A stretch of 64,000 nucleotides of DNA from Antrihabitans cavernicola (GCF_008297975.1 NZ_VLNY01000006.1:62001-126000); one strand, 5' to 3'; shown: positions 50,703 to 60,428, numbered from the stretch's first letter. Made by a program: numbers and translations. The notes: a model not told the origin generated them from the sequence alone.

Positions 50703-53204
50703 TCATTCCGCCGCAACCGCATCGATGATGTTCAGGCGTGCGGCACGCAGCGCAGGTGGAATCGAGCCGAGCAGGCTGAGCAACAGAGCCGCGCCCGCGT
50801 AGACGAACATCGAAGGCACCAGGTGATATTCGACGTGTATGGTTGCGACGGAGCTGGTGACGACGGTGTCGAGCCAGTGTCCGAAGGCGCCCATCACGAG
50901 GCCGAGCAGGCCACCGACAATGCCGATCGCAGCCGCCTCGGCAAGGACCATCTGCAGCGCGAACTTGCCGCTGGATCCCATCGCTCGCAGCACCCCGATC
51001 TCGCGACGTCGCTCCAGCACGGACAGCATCAGGGTGTTCAGCAAGGCGATCGCAGCAACCAACGCGACAACCCACTGCAGTGAGCTGAGCAGTGCGCTGC
51101 CCTGCACGAGGCTTTGGTTCAGGCCTGCCTTGGCAGCCGCCCCGCTGTAGGTGAAGTTGGCAGGCGTAGCGATCTTCTGCACCGCTGTGGTGGTGGCGGC
51201 GTGATCGGAACCCGCCGTGTAATGCAGCTCCACGTAGTTGGCGCCGGGACGCCCGTACCACTTCTGTACCGAGCTCAACGGAAGTGCGGCAGCTCCGGTC
51301 AACGCCGAGAAGTAGTCGACGGTAGCGAGCACCTTCACGTGCTGAATCCCCTGCGGTGTCGGAAGATTCATTGTGTCGTCGGCTCGCAGGTTCAGCGCAC
51401 GAGCCACGTCTCGCGACAGCACGATGCCGTCGCCCGCAAGTAGGCTCTTTCGAAGTTCACCCCGCACGTTCGTCGATATCCCTGCGTTGGAATCCCGGCT
51501 CATGCCCTGCATCAGGAACCGAGTGTCGCCGACGGTTGCGTAGGTGGTTTGGCCTGGAACGACGCTGGCGACGCCCGGCAATGCCGCGATGTCGGGTGCG
51601 ATGTTCGGCGCCAGCAACGGTCCGGTGGGAATGGCGTCGACCGCCGTGGTGCAGACATAGAGGTCTGGTGTTCCCACGTCGGCGAAGCTGGCCGACGCCG
51701 ACGCGATCATGTTGGCATTCGATCCGATCACCGAAGTCGACAGTGCCACTGCGACTGCCACGGTCACCACCGTTGCCCACACCCGTCGCGGCGCGCGTTC
51801 GACGGTCGCCGAGCCGATCCGCCCAGCTGCGCCCAGCAACCGTGCGACGACTGCGGTCGCGCGAACGATGACGGTCGTGCCCGCGACGCAGAGCCCGATC
51901 ATCCCGATGAACAGGATCGCCACGGCGACGAGCGCAATCCGCCCCTGCACCACGTACGCCATCACGATGGCCGCCGCCAATACCGCTGCCGACACCACTC
52001 CGATGAAGACATAGAGCGGCCCGCCGACCGTATCGGTCGACGACGCGCCGACCGGTGCCAATGCTTCGATCGGCGCTACCCGATACACCTGTCGCGCAGC
52101 CAATGTCGATGCTCCGATGCTGGCCGCGACGCATGCGACGATCGCCAACGGAATCGCGTACGACGGCAGCACGTAGTGAATGCGTGCATCCACCGATTGC
52201 ACCAGAAACGGTGGGAGCCTGCCGATTGACCAGCGGCCCATCAGGATTCCCAGGGGCGCACCGATGGCGGCACCTACCAGACCGAGCGCGGCGGCCTCCA
52301 ACACCAGGTCGCGTGCGATCACGGATCGTCTGGCGCCGAGTGCGCGCAACATCGAGATGGTCGGACGGCGCTGGGTGACGGCCATGTTCATCGCATTGAA
52401 GACCAGAAACGCGGATACCACCAGCGCGACAGCCGAGCCCATCAAGACCGAATATTTGATCAAGGCAACGGAATTGCCCGCCTGCGCCGTTCGGAAGTCG
52501 GGCTTCGCGACGATCGCGCGGCCTGCAACGACGTCGGCGACCGCTGCGCGAACCTGCCCGACGTCGGCGCCCGGTGCCGTGACGATCAATACGGAATCGA
52601 TCCGATGCAAGCGGGACGCCAGTTTCTGCGCAAGGGGGAGTGGCGCAATCACGAACTGCCCGTCGTTGATTCGTCGGGCATCGGCACTCGACAGCACTGC
52701 GGCGACGGTCGCGGTCCCGGATCCCACGGTGACCGACGCGCCTGTCGGTGTTCCCATGCCAGGGCCGACGGCAACACCGTTGGGGACGCTCAGCAATGCC
52801 GAACCCGATGCGAGCGACGACTCCACGGTCTTCTGCAGATCGCTGTCCAACTTGGCGATACTTGCGTCGACGCCGATCAGCATCGTCCGCGTAGCACCCG
52901 CTACCAGCGTCGTCCGCAGCATCGGAACGGCGGCCTGCACCCCGGGCACACCCGCGACCTCGCCCTGCAATGACTGATCGAATCCGCTGTCGGTGATTCC
53001 TGCGACCTCGAGATCGGCGTTGCCCGCGATGCCGGTCGCCAGCTGATCGACCGAACCTGTCAGCGAACCATAGAGGCCGATCACGGCGACCAGCAGCGCC
53101 GCCGAGACCGTCACGACGGCGACGGATGCCACCGATCGTCGCCAGTGGCTGAGGAATTCGCGCAGGGTGAAGAGTCGTAGCCGGCCGAGAGTGGCCGAAC
53201 TCAT
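50703..53204 (-). CDS. ABC transporter permease, FtsX/MacB type
   Basis: This 833-residue protein has two FtsX repeats. The first is near residues 250-370 (QRRPTISMLRALGARRSVIA is the cytoplasmic coupling loop) and the second near 715-833 (LERRREIGVLRAMGSSGKFA). About ten helices and two large extracellular beta-rich domains lie between. Such permeases with LolD-like ATPases perform export or mechanotransmission work at the envelope rather than ordinary uptake. The ATG overlaps the ATPase stop by 4 bp. Because that ATPase is frameshifted, the function of the pair depends on whether the shift is real. Confidence 0.9.
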   Translation of the reverse strand: MSSATLGRLRLFTLREFLSHWRRSVASVAVVTVSAALLVAVIGLYGSLTGSVDQLATGIAGNADLEVAGITDSGFDQSLQGEVAGVPGVQAAVPMLRTTLVAGATRTMLIGVDASIAKLDSDLQKTVESSLASGSALLSVPNGVAVGPGMGTPTGASVTVGSGTATVAAVLSSADARRINDGQFVIAPLPLAQKLASRLHRIDSVLIVTAPGADVGQVRAAVADVVAGRAIVAKPDFRTAQAGNSVALIKYSVLMGSAVALVVSAFLVFNAMNMAVTQRRPTISMLRALGARRSVIARDLVLEAAALGLVGAAIGAPLGILMGRWSIGRLPPFLVQSVDARIHYVLPSYAIPLAIVACVAASIGASTLAARQVYRVAPIEALAPVGASSTDTVGGPLYVFIGVVSAAVLAAAIVMAYVVQGRIALVAVAILFIGMIGLCVAGTTVIVRATAVVARLLGAAGRIGSATVERAPRRVWATVVTVAVAVALSTSVIGSNANMIASASASFADVGTPDLYVCTTAVDAIPTGPLLAPNIAPDIAALPGVASVVPGQTTYATVGDTRFLMQGMSRDSNAGISTNVRGELRKSLLAGDGIVLSRDVARALNLRADDTMNLPTPQGIQHVKVLATVDYFSALTGAAALPLSSVQKWYGRPGANYVELHYTAGSDHAATTTAVQKIATPANFTYSGAAAKAGLNQSLVQGSALLSSLQWVVALVAAIALLNTLMLSVLERRREIGVLRAMGSSGKFALQMVLAEAAAIGIVGGLLGLVMGAFGHWLDTVVTSSVATIHVEYHLVPSMFVYAGAALLLSLLGSIPPALRAARLNIIDAVAAE

Positions 53205-53928
53205 GGCCTGCTGCCTGCCTGCGTTGCTTCGTCGGCGGTGACCCGGCCGTCGCGCAGCGTGACCACGCGGTCGGTGTTGCGCGCGGCATCCTCGTTGTGC
53301 GTCACCATCACGACCAGCCGATCCGCATCGTCCTCGTGGGCGATGCTGCCCAGCAGATCGAGAATTGTGGCACCGGAGGCGGAGTCGAGGTTGCCGGTCG
53401 GCTCGTCGGCGAGGATGAGAGGCGGGTTCATGACAAGTGCGCGGGCTATCGCCACCCGTTGCATCTGACCACCCGACAACTCGGACGGCGGATGCTCGGC
53501 GCGGTCGGCGAGGCCGACCATGTCGAGCAATCGCAGCGCGTCGGGCTTCGCCTGCTCAGTTTGACGCCGTCGAGCAGCTTGGGGACGGCCACGTTCTCCC
53601 ACGCCGACATGGTCGGCAACAGATTGAAGAACTGGAAGATGAAGCCGACGCGATGCCTGCGAAACTCCGACTGCTGATCGTCGCCGAGGCGTGCGATCTC
53701 TTGGCCGTCGAACGTGATGGAGCCGGAATCAGGCGAGTCGAGTGCCCCGAGTAGATGCAACAACGTGCTCTTACCTGCGCCGGAGGGGCCGACGATGGAC
53801 ACGAACTGGCCGCAGTCGAGGAACAGATCGACGCCGTCGAGTGCTCGCACCGCCTGCCCGCCGACCTGATACATCCGAACGACCTCGGTCAGGGCGATCC
53901 GTAACCGAGGTCGAGCTTGCTGTGTCAT
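53201..53928 (-). pseudogene. LolD/MacB-type ABC ATPase with a one-base frameshift
   Basis: The N-terminal half (from ATG 53928 behind GGAGGGGG) carries ALDGVDLFLDCGQFVSIVG and Walker A GPSGAGKST, then FQFFNLLPTMSAWENVAVP. Near 53565, after LLDGVKLS, homology jumps to another frame that continues KPDALRLLDMVGLADRAEH, the signature LSGGQMQRVAIARAL and Walker B LILADEPTGNLD to a stop at 53201. The coding length, 728 bp, is not divisible by three, as expected if one base is missing from the GAGCAGG context. All catalytic motifs are intact on both sides. It may be a recent mutation or a sequencing error. Confidence 0.85.
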
Positions 53929-53954
53929 CTGGCCCCCTCCACACGCTTTGTACG

Positions 53955-53964
53955 AGGTTAACCT
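53955..53964. promoter_or_regulatory. Palindrome AGGTTAACCT between divergent operons
   Basis: This is a perfect 10-nt palindrome 27 bp upstream of the LolD-like gene, on the side away from hypF. It could be an operator for the ABC genes, for example for a MerR- or TetR-type protein. Low confidence. Confidence 0.25.
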
Positions 53965-54067
53965 GCGGCTCGTGCGAAGCCCGGTCCAAACCATCGCTAA
54001 TCAGTTGCCCGGCGCGTAGCGTCGGATAGGACGCACCTGTAGTCCCAAAGGAGGTGCGAGTTGCCCG

Positions 54068-56431
54068 ATGGGCGCTGACGGTGGCCCCGCTCTCACGACT
54101 GATGCAGCACGAATTCACCAGCCGTCGGACACCGTTGTGACATCGATCGACAGCACGCGGCGCGACCGAATCATCGTTCGCGGGATCGTTCAGGGCGTCG
54201 GATTCCGGCCCTTCGTCGCTCGCCTCGCGTCCGAGCTCGACCTCAGCGGATTCTGCGGTAACGACGACTCCAGCGTCTTCATCGAAGTCGAGGGTCGGCA
54301 GGCGGACCTCGACCTGTTCGCCCAACGCGTCCGATCCGACGCGCCTTCCATGTCGGTGATCGTCGACCTCACCGCCGAACCAATGCCTGCCCAGGGCACC
54401 AACGACTTTCGCATCGTCGAGAGCGTCCACGTCGACGGTGCCCGGACCTTGATCTCGCCTGATGTGGCGACATGCGCCGATTGTTTGCGCGAGTTCGGCG
54501 ATCCGAGCGATCGCCGCTATCTGCATCCATTCGTCAACTGCACCAACTGCGGCCCGCGATTCACCGTGATCACCGAACTGCCGTACGACCGTCCTTTCAC
54601 CACGATGGCCGACTTCCCGATGTGCGCGCAGTGTAGAGCCGAGTACCGCGACCCCGCCGATCGTCGCTTTCATGCCCAGCCCATCTCCTGCCACGACTGC
54701 GGACCGCGAATCTTCCTGGAGCAAGACGGAATCCGCATCGATGCCGATGTGGTTCGGCATGCCCAACGCGTGCTGCGCGAGGGTCTGATTCTGGCGGTCA
54801 AGGGCATCGGCGGTTTCCATCTGGTCTGTGATGCCACCAATCCAGACGCCGTCGATCGCCTGCGGGAACGTAAGCACCGACCGGACAAGCCGCTGGCGGT
54901 GATGGCGGTCGATGTGGCCGCGGCGCGGACGATCGCGACCATCAGCGACCGCGAGGCCGAATTGCTTCGGCATCCGGCCCGGCCGATCGTTCTGCTGACA
55001 AAGAAGCAACGGTGCGACCTTGCCATCGGGATCGCGCCCGGGATCGGTGAACTGGGTGTGCTGCTGCCGTACACGCCGCTGCACCAGCTGTTGTTCCGCG
55101 GCGATACGCCTCGGTTGCTCGTCATGACATCCGGCAACCTCAGCGGCGAGCCGCTGTGTTTCGACAACGACGACGCTCGCGTCCGCCTTGCGTCGATCGC
55201 GGACGCATTCCTGATGCACGATCGGACCATCGCAGTCCCCTGCGAGGATTCGGTGCTGGCGGTGGAGGCGGGCACCGACATGCCGATCCGGCGTTCCCGC
55301 GGGTTCGCGCCGCTCCCGGTGGCGCTGCACCGGCGCGGCCCGGTGGTTCTTGCCGTCGGCGCGGAGGTGAAGAACACCTTCTGTCTCGTTCGGGAGGACT
55401 TCGCGTTCTGCTCGTCGCACCTCGGCGACATGGGAACCCTGGAGAGTCAGCGAGCATTCGAGCGGTCGGTGGAGCAGCTCACCACCCTGCACCGGGTGCT
55501 ACCCGAGCTGGTGGTGGCCGACGATCATCCCGGTTACTCGACCCGGCAGTGGGCGCAGCGCTATTGCGATGTCAACGACGTGCCGTTGCGTACCGCCCAA
55601 CACCACCACGCGCACGTGGCATCGCTGCTCGCGGAACACGATCGGCTGGACACGAGGGTGCTTGGAATCGCCTTCGACGGAACAGGTTACGGCTGTGACT
55701 CGAGCATCTGGGGTGGTGAACTGCTCACGGTGGGTCCGGACATTCTGCAGGTGGAACGAGCAGCGCACCTGCGATCCTTCTGGCTGCCCGGCGGCGATGC
55801 CGCTGTGCGCAATCCGGCTCGCGTCGCGATGGCGTTGCTGCACGAGGCCGGCGTCGCGGATATCGACGGCTTGCCCTGCACGGATGCACTGAGCGACGAC
55901 GAACGCGTGCTGCTGGCGTCGCAGTCGAGCACCGGGGTGGGTTGCGTTCGCACCACCAGCATGGGCCGATTGTTCGACGGCGTCGCGTCGTTGCTGGGCG
56001 TTCGGCATCGGGTGACATACGAAGCGCAAGCCGCGATAGAACTGGAAACACTGGCCGCTTCGGCAAGTTCAGCGACCGAGCTCGCCTTCGGCGACGGTCT
56101 CGATTTCGCGCCATTGTTGCGGGGGCTGGTCGACGGTGTGCGCAGCGGCGAATCGCGCGCCGCGCTTGCTCTCGGATTCCACCTAGCCCTTGCCAACGCG
56201 ACTGCAGAACTGGCCAGCCGGGTCGTGACCGGAACCGACACCATTGGACTCACCGGCGGGGTGTTCCAGAACCGGCTGCTGGTGCGACTGCTGCGAGCCG
56301 AACTGCAGGCCAAAGGATTCGACGTCCTCACCCACCGCCTGGTGCCCGCCAACGACGGCGGACTGTCCTTGGGGCAAGCGGTGCTCGGTCGTGCGATCGC
56401 GCGGCGGGATGGGATAGGAGCGACCTCGTGA
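54068..56431 (+). CDS. hypF: Hydrogenase maturation carbamoyltransferase
   Basis: This 787-residue enzyme makes the cyano ligands of the [NiFe] site from carbamoyl phosphate. Its domains in order are acylphosphatase (IIVRGIVQGVGFRPFVARLA), two zinc fingers (CADCLREFGDPSDRR..CTNCGPRF and CAQCRAEYRDPADRR..CHDCGPRI), the YrdC-like part (ILAVKGIGGFHLVCDA, RKHRPDKPLAVM), and the Kae1-like part (HHHAHVASLLAEHD). A strong ribosome site AAAGGAGGTG lies 11 nt before the ATG. A GTG about 24 codons later would give the more usual N-terminus. It is the first gene of the maturation operon, and its stop overlaps the next GTG. Confidence 0.95.
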   Translation: MGADGGPALTTDAARIHQPSDTVVTSIDSTRRDRIIVRGIVQGVGFRPFVARLASELDLSGFCGNDDSSVFIEVEGRQADLDLFAQRVRSDAPSMSVIVDLTAEPMPAQGTNDFRIVESVHVDGARTLISPDVATCADCLREFGDPSDRRYLHPFVNCTNCGPRFTVITELPYDRPFTTMADFPMCAQCRAEYRDPADRRFHAQPISCHDCGPRIFLEQDGIRIDADVVRHAQRVLREGLILAVKGIGGFHLVCDATNPDAVDRLRERKHRPDKPLAVMAVDVAAARTIATISDREAELLRHPARPIVLLTKKQRCDLAIGIAPGIGELGVLLPYTPLHQLLFRGDTPRLLVMTSGNLSGEPLCFDNDDARVRLASIADAFLMHDRTIAVPCEDSVLAVEAGTDMPIRRSRGFAPLPVALHRRGPVVLAVGAEVKNTFCLVREDFAFCSSHLGDMGTLESQRAFERSVEQLTTLHRVLPELVVADDHPGYSTRQWAQRYCDVNDVPLRTAQHHHAHVASLLAEHDRLDTRVLGIAFDGTGYGCDSSIWGGELLTVGPDILQVERAAHLRSFWLPGGDAAVRNPARVAMALLHEAGVADIDGLPCTDALSDDERVLLASQSSTGVGCVRTTSMGRLFDGVASLLGVRHRVTYEAQAAIELETLAASASSATELAFGDGLDFAPLLRGLVDGVRSGESRAALALGFHLALANATAELASRVVTGTDTIGLTGGVFQNRLLVRLLRAELQAKGFDVLTHRLVPANDGGLSLGQAVLGRAIARRDGIGATS

Positions 56432-57192
56432 CCGTGACATCCGAAGCGCCGCTGATCGATCGTGACCTCGCCGACGACCTCGCGGCTGCCGCACTCGCGT
56501 TGGCTCGACGATTTCACGCGGGCGCAACGCTTTGGGTGATCTCGCCGCAATGGGAACCGCACGCGCATCACGTCGCCGTCGAATTCGTCCATCCGGTGAT
56601 CATGGGGAAGCGGGCGTTGCCGTCGGTCGCGCTGGTGGAGCCCGATCCCGTTGCGCAGTGCCGAGTTTCGACCCGGCCGGGCGATGTGATCATCGCCGTG
56701 GCGTCGGCGGATCAACCGCAGGTCAACGACGCCATGCGGCGTGCGCCTGCGTGGGGTGCCGACACCATCTGGATAGGGTCCGGACCACGACCGGAGCCGG
56801 GCAGCGTCAACCACACACTGTGGGTCCCGTCCGACGATCCCATGGTTCCCGCCACCGGACGCTTCGTGCTGATGTATCACCTGCTATGGGAACTGACGCA
56901 TGTCTGTTTCGAGCATCCGGGCTTGCTGACGATGCCAGCGAGTGAGTGCACCGACGAAGTGTGCGTCACCTGCAGCGACGAGGGTCGCCTCGCCGAGGTG
57001 ATCGTGCCGCCTGCAACCGAACTCGACGAGGCGTTGGTGCGCACCGATGCGGGCGAAGAGTACATCGACGTCACGGCTATCGGCCCGGTACAGGTCGACG
57101 ATCTGGTGCTGATTCACGGCGGCGCGGCCATCGCTCTGCTGGACGATCCGTCCCACGACGACGATCCCTCCCACAACACAGCGGGGGCCTGA
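56428..57192 (+). CDS. SIS-like domain fused to a HypC/HupF-like domain
   Basis: This encodes 254 residues from a GTG that overlaps the hypF stop. Residues ~15-175 resemble a sugar-isomerase (SIS) fold: ALARRFHAGATLWVISPQWE, PGDVIIAVASADQPQVNDAM, and GADTIWIGSGPRPEPGS. Residues ~180-248 resemble HypC: CVTCSDEGRLAEVIVPP, then VTAIGPVQVDDLVLIHGGAA. The N-terminal Met-Cys of true HypC, needed to bind the Fe(CN)2CO unit, is missing because the domain is internal; Cys188 and Cys191 are candidates. A maturation or chaperone role for an unusual hydrogenase is inferred from its place in the operon. Confidence 0.8.
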   Translation: MTVTSEAPLIDRDLADDLAAAALALARRFHAGATLWVISPQWEPHAHHVAVEFVHPVIMGKRALPSVALVEPDPVAQCRVSTRPGDVIIAVASADQPQVNDAMRRAPAWGADTIWIGSGPRPEPGSVNHTLWVPSDDPMVPATGRFVLMYHLLWELTHVCFEHPGLLTMPASECTDEVCVTCSDEGRLAEVIVPPATELDEALVRTDAGEEYIDVTAIGPVQVDDLVLIHGGAAIALLDDPSHDDDPSHNTAGA

Positions 57193-57872
57193 TGGCAGAT
57201 CACGAGGACACCAATTTCCTGTACCCGTTCATCGACGCCGAGGAGACCGACGCCGGCGCTCTGTTGCTCGATCTGTCCGAATCAGCGCGCGGTAAAGCAT
57301 CGGAAAGCGCACGCCTGCAGCGAGCTTCGATGGACGAATGGGGTGACAAGGTCGCGGCGGCCGGTGCCGAGATGGCGCAACGGTTCGCCCGCGGTGGTCG
57401 CCTGTACACGTTCGGCAACGGCGGCAGTTCCACGGACGCAGCAACGTTGGCGTCGCTGTTCAGCAGGCCGCCGATCGGTCGGCCCCTCGCGGCGTGGTCG
57501 TTGGCCGCCGACACCTCGGTGGTCACAGCACTGGGCAACGACGTCGGCTTCGACCTGATCTTCTCCCGACAGATCATCGCTCACTCGAAGCCGGTGGACA
57601 TCGCGATCGCGTTGTCGACGTCGGGCAATTCGGACGATCTGATGACCGCGTTCGCCGAAGCGAAGAAGCGTGGATTGCTGACCATCGGGTTAGCGGGCCA
57701 TGACGGTGGTCGCATGTCGACGAGTGCAGATCTGGACTACTGCTTCACCATTCGGTCGCAGAGCATCCATCGGATCCAGGAAAGTCACGCGCTGGTCGGG
57801 TACCGCCTGTGGTCCGTCGTACAAGGCCACATGGAACGCGCAACATCGGCAAGGACAGGACGGCACGTATGA
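57192..57872 (+). CDS. GmhA-like SIS-domain protein
   Basis: This 226-residue protein is a member of the SIS family near D-sedoheptulose-7-phosphate isomerase. It has FGNGGSSTDAATLASLFS where GmhA has GNGGSAADAQH, then PVDIAIALSTSGNSDDLMTA and the sugar-phosphate-binding serines. Actinobacteria of this group do not make heptose-containing lipopolysaccharide, so GmhA activity has no obvious purpose; its place between SIS-HypC and hypE argues for a part in hydrogenase maturation. The ATG overlaps the previous stop by 1 bp and the end overlaps hypE by 4 bp. Confidence 0.87.
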   Translation: MADHEDTNFLYPFIDAEETDAGALLLDLSESARGKASESARLQRASMDEWGDKVAAAGAEMAQRFARGGRLYTFGNGGSSTDAATLASLFSRPPIGRPLAAWSLAADTSVVTALGNDVGFDLIFSRQIIAHSKPVDIAIALSTSGNSDDLMTAFAEAKKRGLLTIGLAGHDGGRMSTSADLDYCFTIRSQSIHRIQESHALVGYRLWSVVQGHMERATSARTGRHV

Positions 57873-58954
57873 GTACCGCTGCGGAGCGCGAAGATCGGGT
57901 GCTGGATCGCATCGGCGAATTCCGCAAACGACGCCCACGGTTGCTCGACACCGTGGTGACCTTGGCGCACGGGGCGGGGGGCAAATCCTCTGCCGCGCTG
58001 GTGGACGGCGTCTTCTTGGAGGCGTTTCGCAATCCCGAGTTGGAGCAGTTGGGTGACGCCGCCGTGTTGCCGCTGCCGTCGGGGGAGCGGCTGGCGTTCT
58101 CCACAGACTCGTATGTCGTTGCGCCGATGCGGTTTCCAGGCGGCTCGATCGGCAACCTCGCCGTGCACGGAACCGTTAACGACCTCGCGGTATCCGGTGC
58201 GCGGCCGCAATGGCTTTCCGCGGCGTTCGTCATCGAGGAAGGTTTGGAGATCGGTCTCCTGCAGCAGATCGTCGCCGACATGCGTGAGTCCGCGCTCAAC
58301 GCAGGCGTCCAGATCGTCACCGGCGATACGAAAGTGGTCGGCAAGGGCGCGGCCGACGGGATGTACATCTCCACCGCAGGCGTCGGTGTGATTCCGGAGG
58401 GCAGGGCCCTGTCGGCGACGAAAGTGCGCCCGGGCGATCGCATTCTGGTGTCCGGGACCATCGGCGAGCACGGTATGGCCGTGATGCTCGCGCGCGGCGA
58501 GTTGGCCATCGAAGCCGACATCGACTCCGACACCGCCCCGGTCAACGGAATGGTCGAAGCACTGCTGGCGGCCGCGCCTTCCACCCGGTGGATGCGCGAC
58601 GCGACTCGCGGCGGCATCGGAACCGTCTGCAACGAGTTGGCCCAGAACGCAGACGTCGCAGTGATTCTCGACGAGAACCGGTTGCCGATCCTGCCGCAGG
58701 TGCTCGGTGCGTGCGACATGTTGGGCATCGATCCGATCTATGTGGCGAACGAGGGCAAGTTCATCGCCGTCGTCGCACCGGACGAGGCGGATGCGGCGCT
58801 CGCCGCATTGCGCGCGCACCCGCAGGGCACCGCCGCGGAACTGATCGGCGAGGTGATGGCGGATCCGCAGGGGATCGTCGCGCTTCGAACGTCGTTCGGC
58901 GGCAGCCGCATCGTCGACATGCTGGTCGGCGACCCGCTACCTCGAATCTGCTGA
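57869..58954 (+). CDS. hypE: Hydrogenase maturation protein HypE
   Basis: This 361-residue protein of the AIR-synthase (PurM) superfamily turns the HypF-delivered thiocarboxamide into thiocyanate on its C-terminal cysteine. The terminus is PRIC, as required. Other signatures are TLAHGAGGKSSAALVDGVFL, STDSYVVAPMRFPGGSIGNL and HGTVNDLAVSGARPQWLSAA. The ATG at 57869 overlaps the SIS gene stop. Confidence 0.96.
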   Translation: MSTAAEREDRVLDRIGEFRKRRPRLLDTVVTLAHGAGGKSSAALVDGVFLEAFRNPELEQLGDAAVLPLPSGERLAFSTDSYVVAPMRFPGGSIGNLAVHGTVNDLAVSGARPQWLSAAFVIEEGLEIGLLQQIVADMRESALNAGVQIVTGDTKVVGKGAADGMYISTAGVGVIPEGRALSATKVRPGDRILVSGTIGEHGMAVMLARGELAIEADIDSDTAPVNGMVEALLAAAPSTRWMRDATRGGIGTVCNELAQNADVAVILDENRLPILPQVLGACDMLGIDPIYVANEGKFIAVVAPDEADAALAALRAHPQGTAAELIGEVMADPQGIVALRTSFGGSRIVDMLVGDPLPRIC

Positions 58955-58981
58955 GCAAAGTTCCAAGGAAGGGAGACCGCG

Positions 58982-59254
58982 ATGTGCTTGGGAATTCCGG
59001 GCCAGGTCACCGAAATGGTCGATGAGCAAGAACATCTCGCGAAGGTGGACGTCAACGGGATCCGGCGGATCATCAGTGTGCGTCTACTCGCGGAGGAAGG
59101 GCTGGTCGTCGGCGATTGGGTGCTGGTGCACGTCGGATTCGCGATGTCGAAGATCGACGAACGCGAAGCGCAGCTGACGCTCGACCAGGTTCAGAAGATG
59201 GGTGCCGATTACGTGAACGAGATCGACGCCTTCAATTCATCACAGATTGCATGA
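58982..59254 (+). CDS. hypC: Hydrogenase assembly chaperone HypC
   Basis: This 90-residue protein begins MCLGIPGQV. Cys2 is the Fe-binding residue exposed after removal of Met. GDWVLVHVGFAMSKIDEREA is the second hallmark. It carries the Fe(CN)2CO group between HypD and the hydrogenase large subunit. An AAGGAAGGGAG ribosome site lies in the 27-bp gap after hypE. Confidence 0.96.
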   Translation: MCLGIPGQVTEMVDEQEHLAKVDVNGIRRIISVRLLAEEGLVVGDWVLVHVGFAMSKIDEREAQLTLDQVQKMGADYVNEIDAFNSSQIA

Positions 59255-59264
59255 GGGTGACCAG

Positions 59265-60428
59265 ATGAGGTTCGTCGACGAATATCGAGATCCGGCCGCG
59301 GCACGGGCGCTGGTCAAGTCCATCACCGACCTAGCGGGCGACGACGAGTTCAAATACATGGAGGTGTGTGGCGGTCATACGCACACCATCTACCGCCACG
59401 GTATCGAGCACCTGCTGCCGAGCAACGTCGAATTGGTCCACGGCCCAGGCTGTCCCGTCTGCGTGATTCCGATGGGCCGGGTGGACGATGCAATGTCGTT
59501 GGCAGAACATCCGGCCGTCATCTTCACGACGTTCGGCGACATGATGCGCGTTCCCGGGTCGCACGGAAACCTGATCGAGGCAAAGGCTCGAGGCGCCGAC
59601 GTGCGATTCGTGTACTCGCCGTTGGATGCGCTGAAGATTGCCGTCGACAATCCGAGCAAGGAGGTGGTGTTCTTCGCCGTCGGCTTCGAGACCACCGCGC
59701 CCTCGACGGCTGTGACACTCGTGCGCGCAAAGCAATTGGACGTCAAGAACTTCACGGTGTTCTGCAACCACGTCACCATCGTGCCGCCGATCAAGGCGAT
59801 CCTGGAGTCGCCCGATCTGCGACTGACCGGGTTCCTCGGGCCCGGGCATGTGTCGACTGTCGTCGGAACCCGGCCCTATCGTTTCGTGCCCGAGGTGTAC
59901 GGCAAGCCGATGGTGGTTGCGGGATTCGAGCCGCTCGACATCCTCGCGTCGGTGCACATGCTGCTGCAGCAACACCGAGACGGTCGGTGCGAGGTGGAGA
60001 ACCAGTACACCCGGGTTGTCAAGACGGAAGGCAATCCGCAGGCGCTGAAGCTGATGGCCGAAACCTTCGAATTGCGACCACATTTCGAATGGCGTGGGCT
60101 CGGCTTCATCTCGCAGAGTGCGTTGAAGGTGCATCGAAACTATTCGGAATTCGATGCCGAGGAACGATTTTCGATGCCTGGCGTGCGCGTCGCCGATCCG
60201 AAGGCCTGCCAGTGCGGCGAGGTGCTCAAGGGCGTCATCAAACCATGGGAGTGCAAGGTGTTCGGGACTGCATGTACGCCGGAAACACCGATCGGCACCT
60301 GCATGGTGTCACCGGAAGGTGCGTGCGCGGCGTATTACAACTTCGGGCGCCTGCACCGCGAGACGGCCATGCTGGTGGGGCAGGGGGGCGGAGCGCCCCG
60401 AGGGAACAGTGTCCCTCTCGCCCGGTGA
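59265..60428 (+). CDS. hypD: Hydrogenase maturation protein HypD
   Basis: This 387-residue iron-sulfur protein forms the HypCD scaffold on which the Fe(CN)2CO centre is built. It has YMEVCGGHTHTIYRHG, VHGPGCPVCVIPMG and GFETTAPSTAVT. The C-terminal cysteines (CQCGEVLKG, WECKVFGTACTPETPIGTC) hold the [4Fe-4S] cluster. I chose ATG 59265 with GAGGGTGA in front, 10 bp after hypC. The C-terminus is short and overlaps the next gene by 20 bp. Confidence 0.96.
   Translation: MRFVDEYRDPAAARALVKSITDLAGDDEFKYMEVCGGHTHTIYRHGIEHLLPSNVELVHGPGCPVCVIPMGRVDDAMSLAEHPAVIFTTFGDMMRVPGSHGNLIEAKARGADVRFVYSPLDALKIAVDNPSKEVVFFAVGFETTAPSTAVTLVRAKQLDVKNFTVFCNHVTIVPPIKAILESPDLRLTGFLGPGHVSTVVGTRPYRFVPEVYGKPMVVAGFEPLDILASVHMLLQQHRDGRCEVENQYTRVVKTEGNPQALKLMAETFELRPHFEWRGLGFISQSALKVHRNYSEFDAEERFSMPGVRVADPKACQCGEVLKGVIKPWECKVFGTACTPETPIGTCMVSPEGACAAYYNFGRLHRETAMLVGQGGGAPRGNSVPLAR
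60400..60417 (+). promoter_or_regulatory. Hairpin hiding the ribosome site and GTG of the next gene
   Basis: GAGGGA and TCCCTC pair over 6 bp around a loop that contains the GTG start at 60409. GAGGGA is itself the ribosome site. Ribosomes ending hypD translation would open it, so the downstream gene is probably translated only after hypD. Confidence 0.45.

Noticed and set aside
14801-53964. Shared operator because GGTTAACC occurs near 14803 and at 53956
   Set aside because: Only 8 nt are shared and the genes are unrelated. Chance occurrence is a sufficient explanation.
54061-54078. TTG start for hypF directly behind the AAAGGAGGTG site
   Set aside because: That TTG is out of frame and gives only five codons. 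The in-frame ATG at 54068 is kept.
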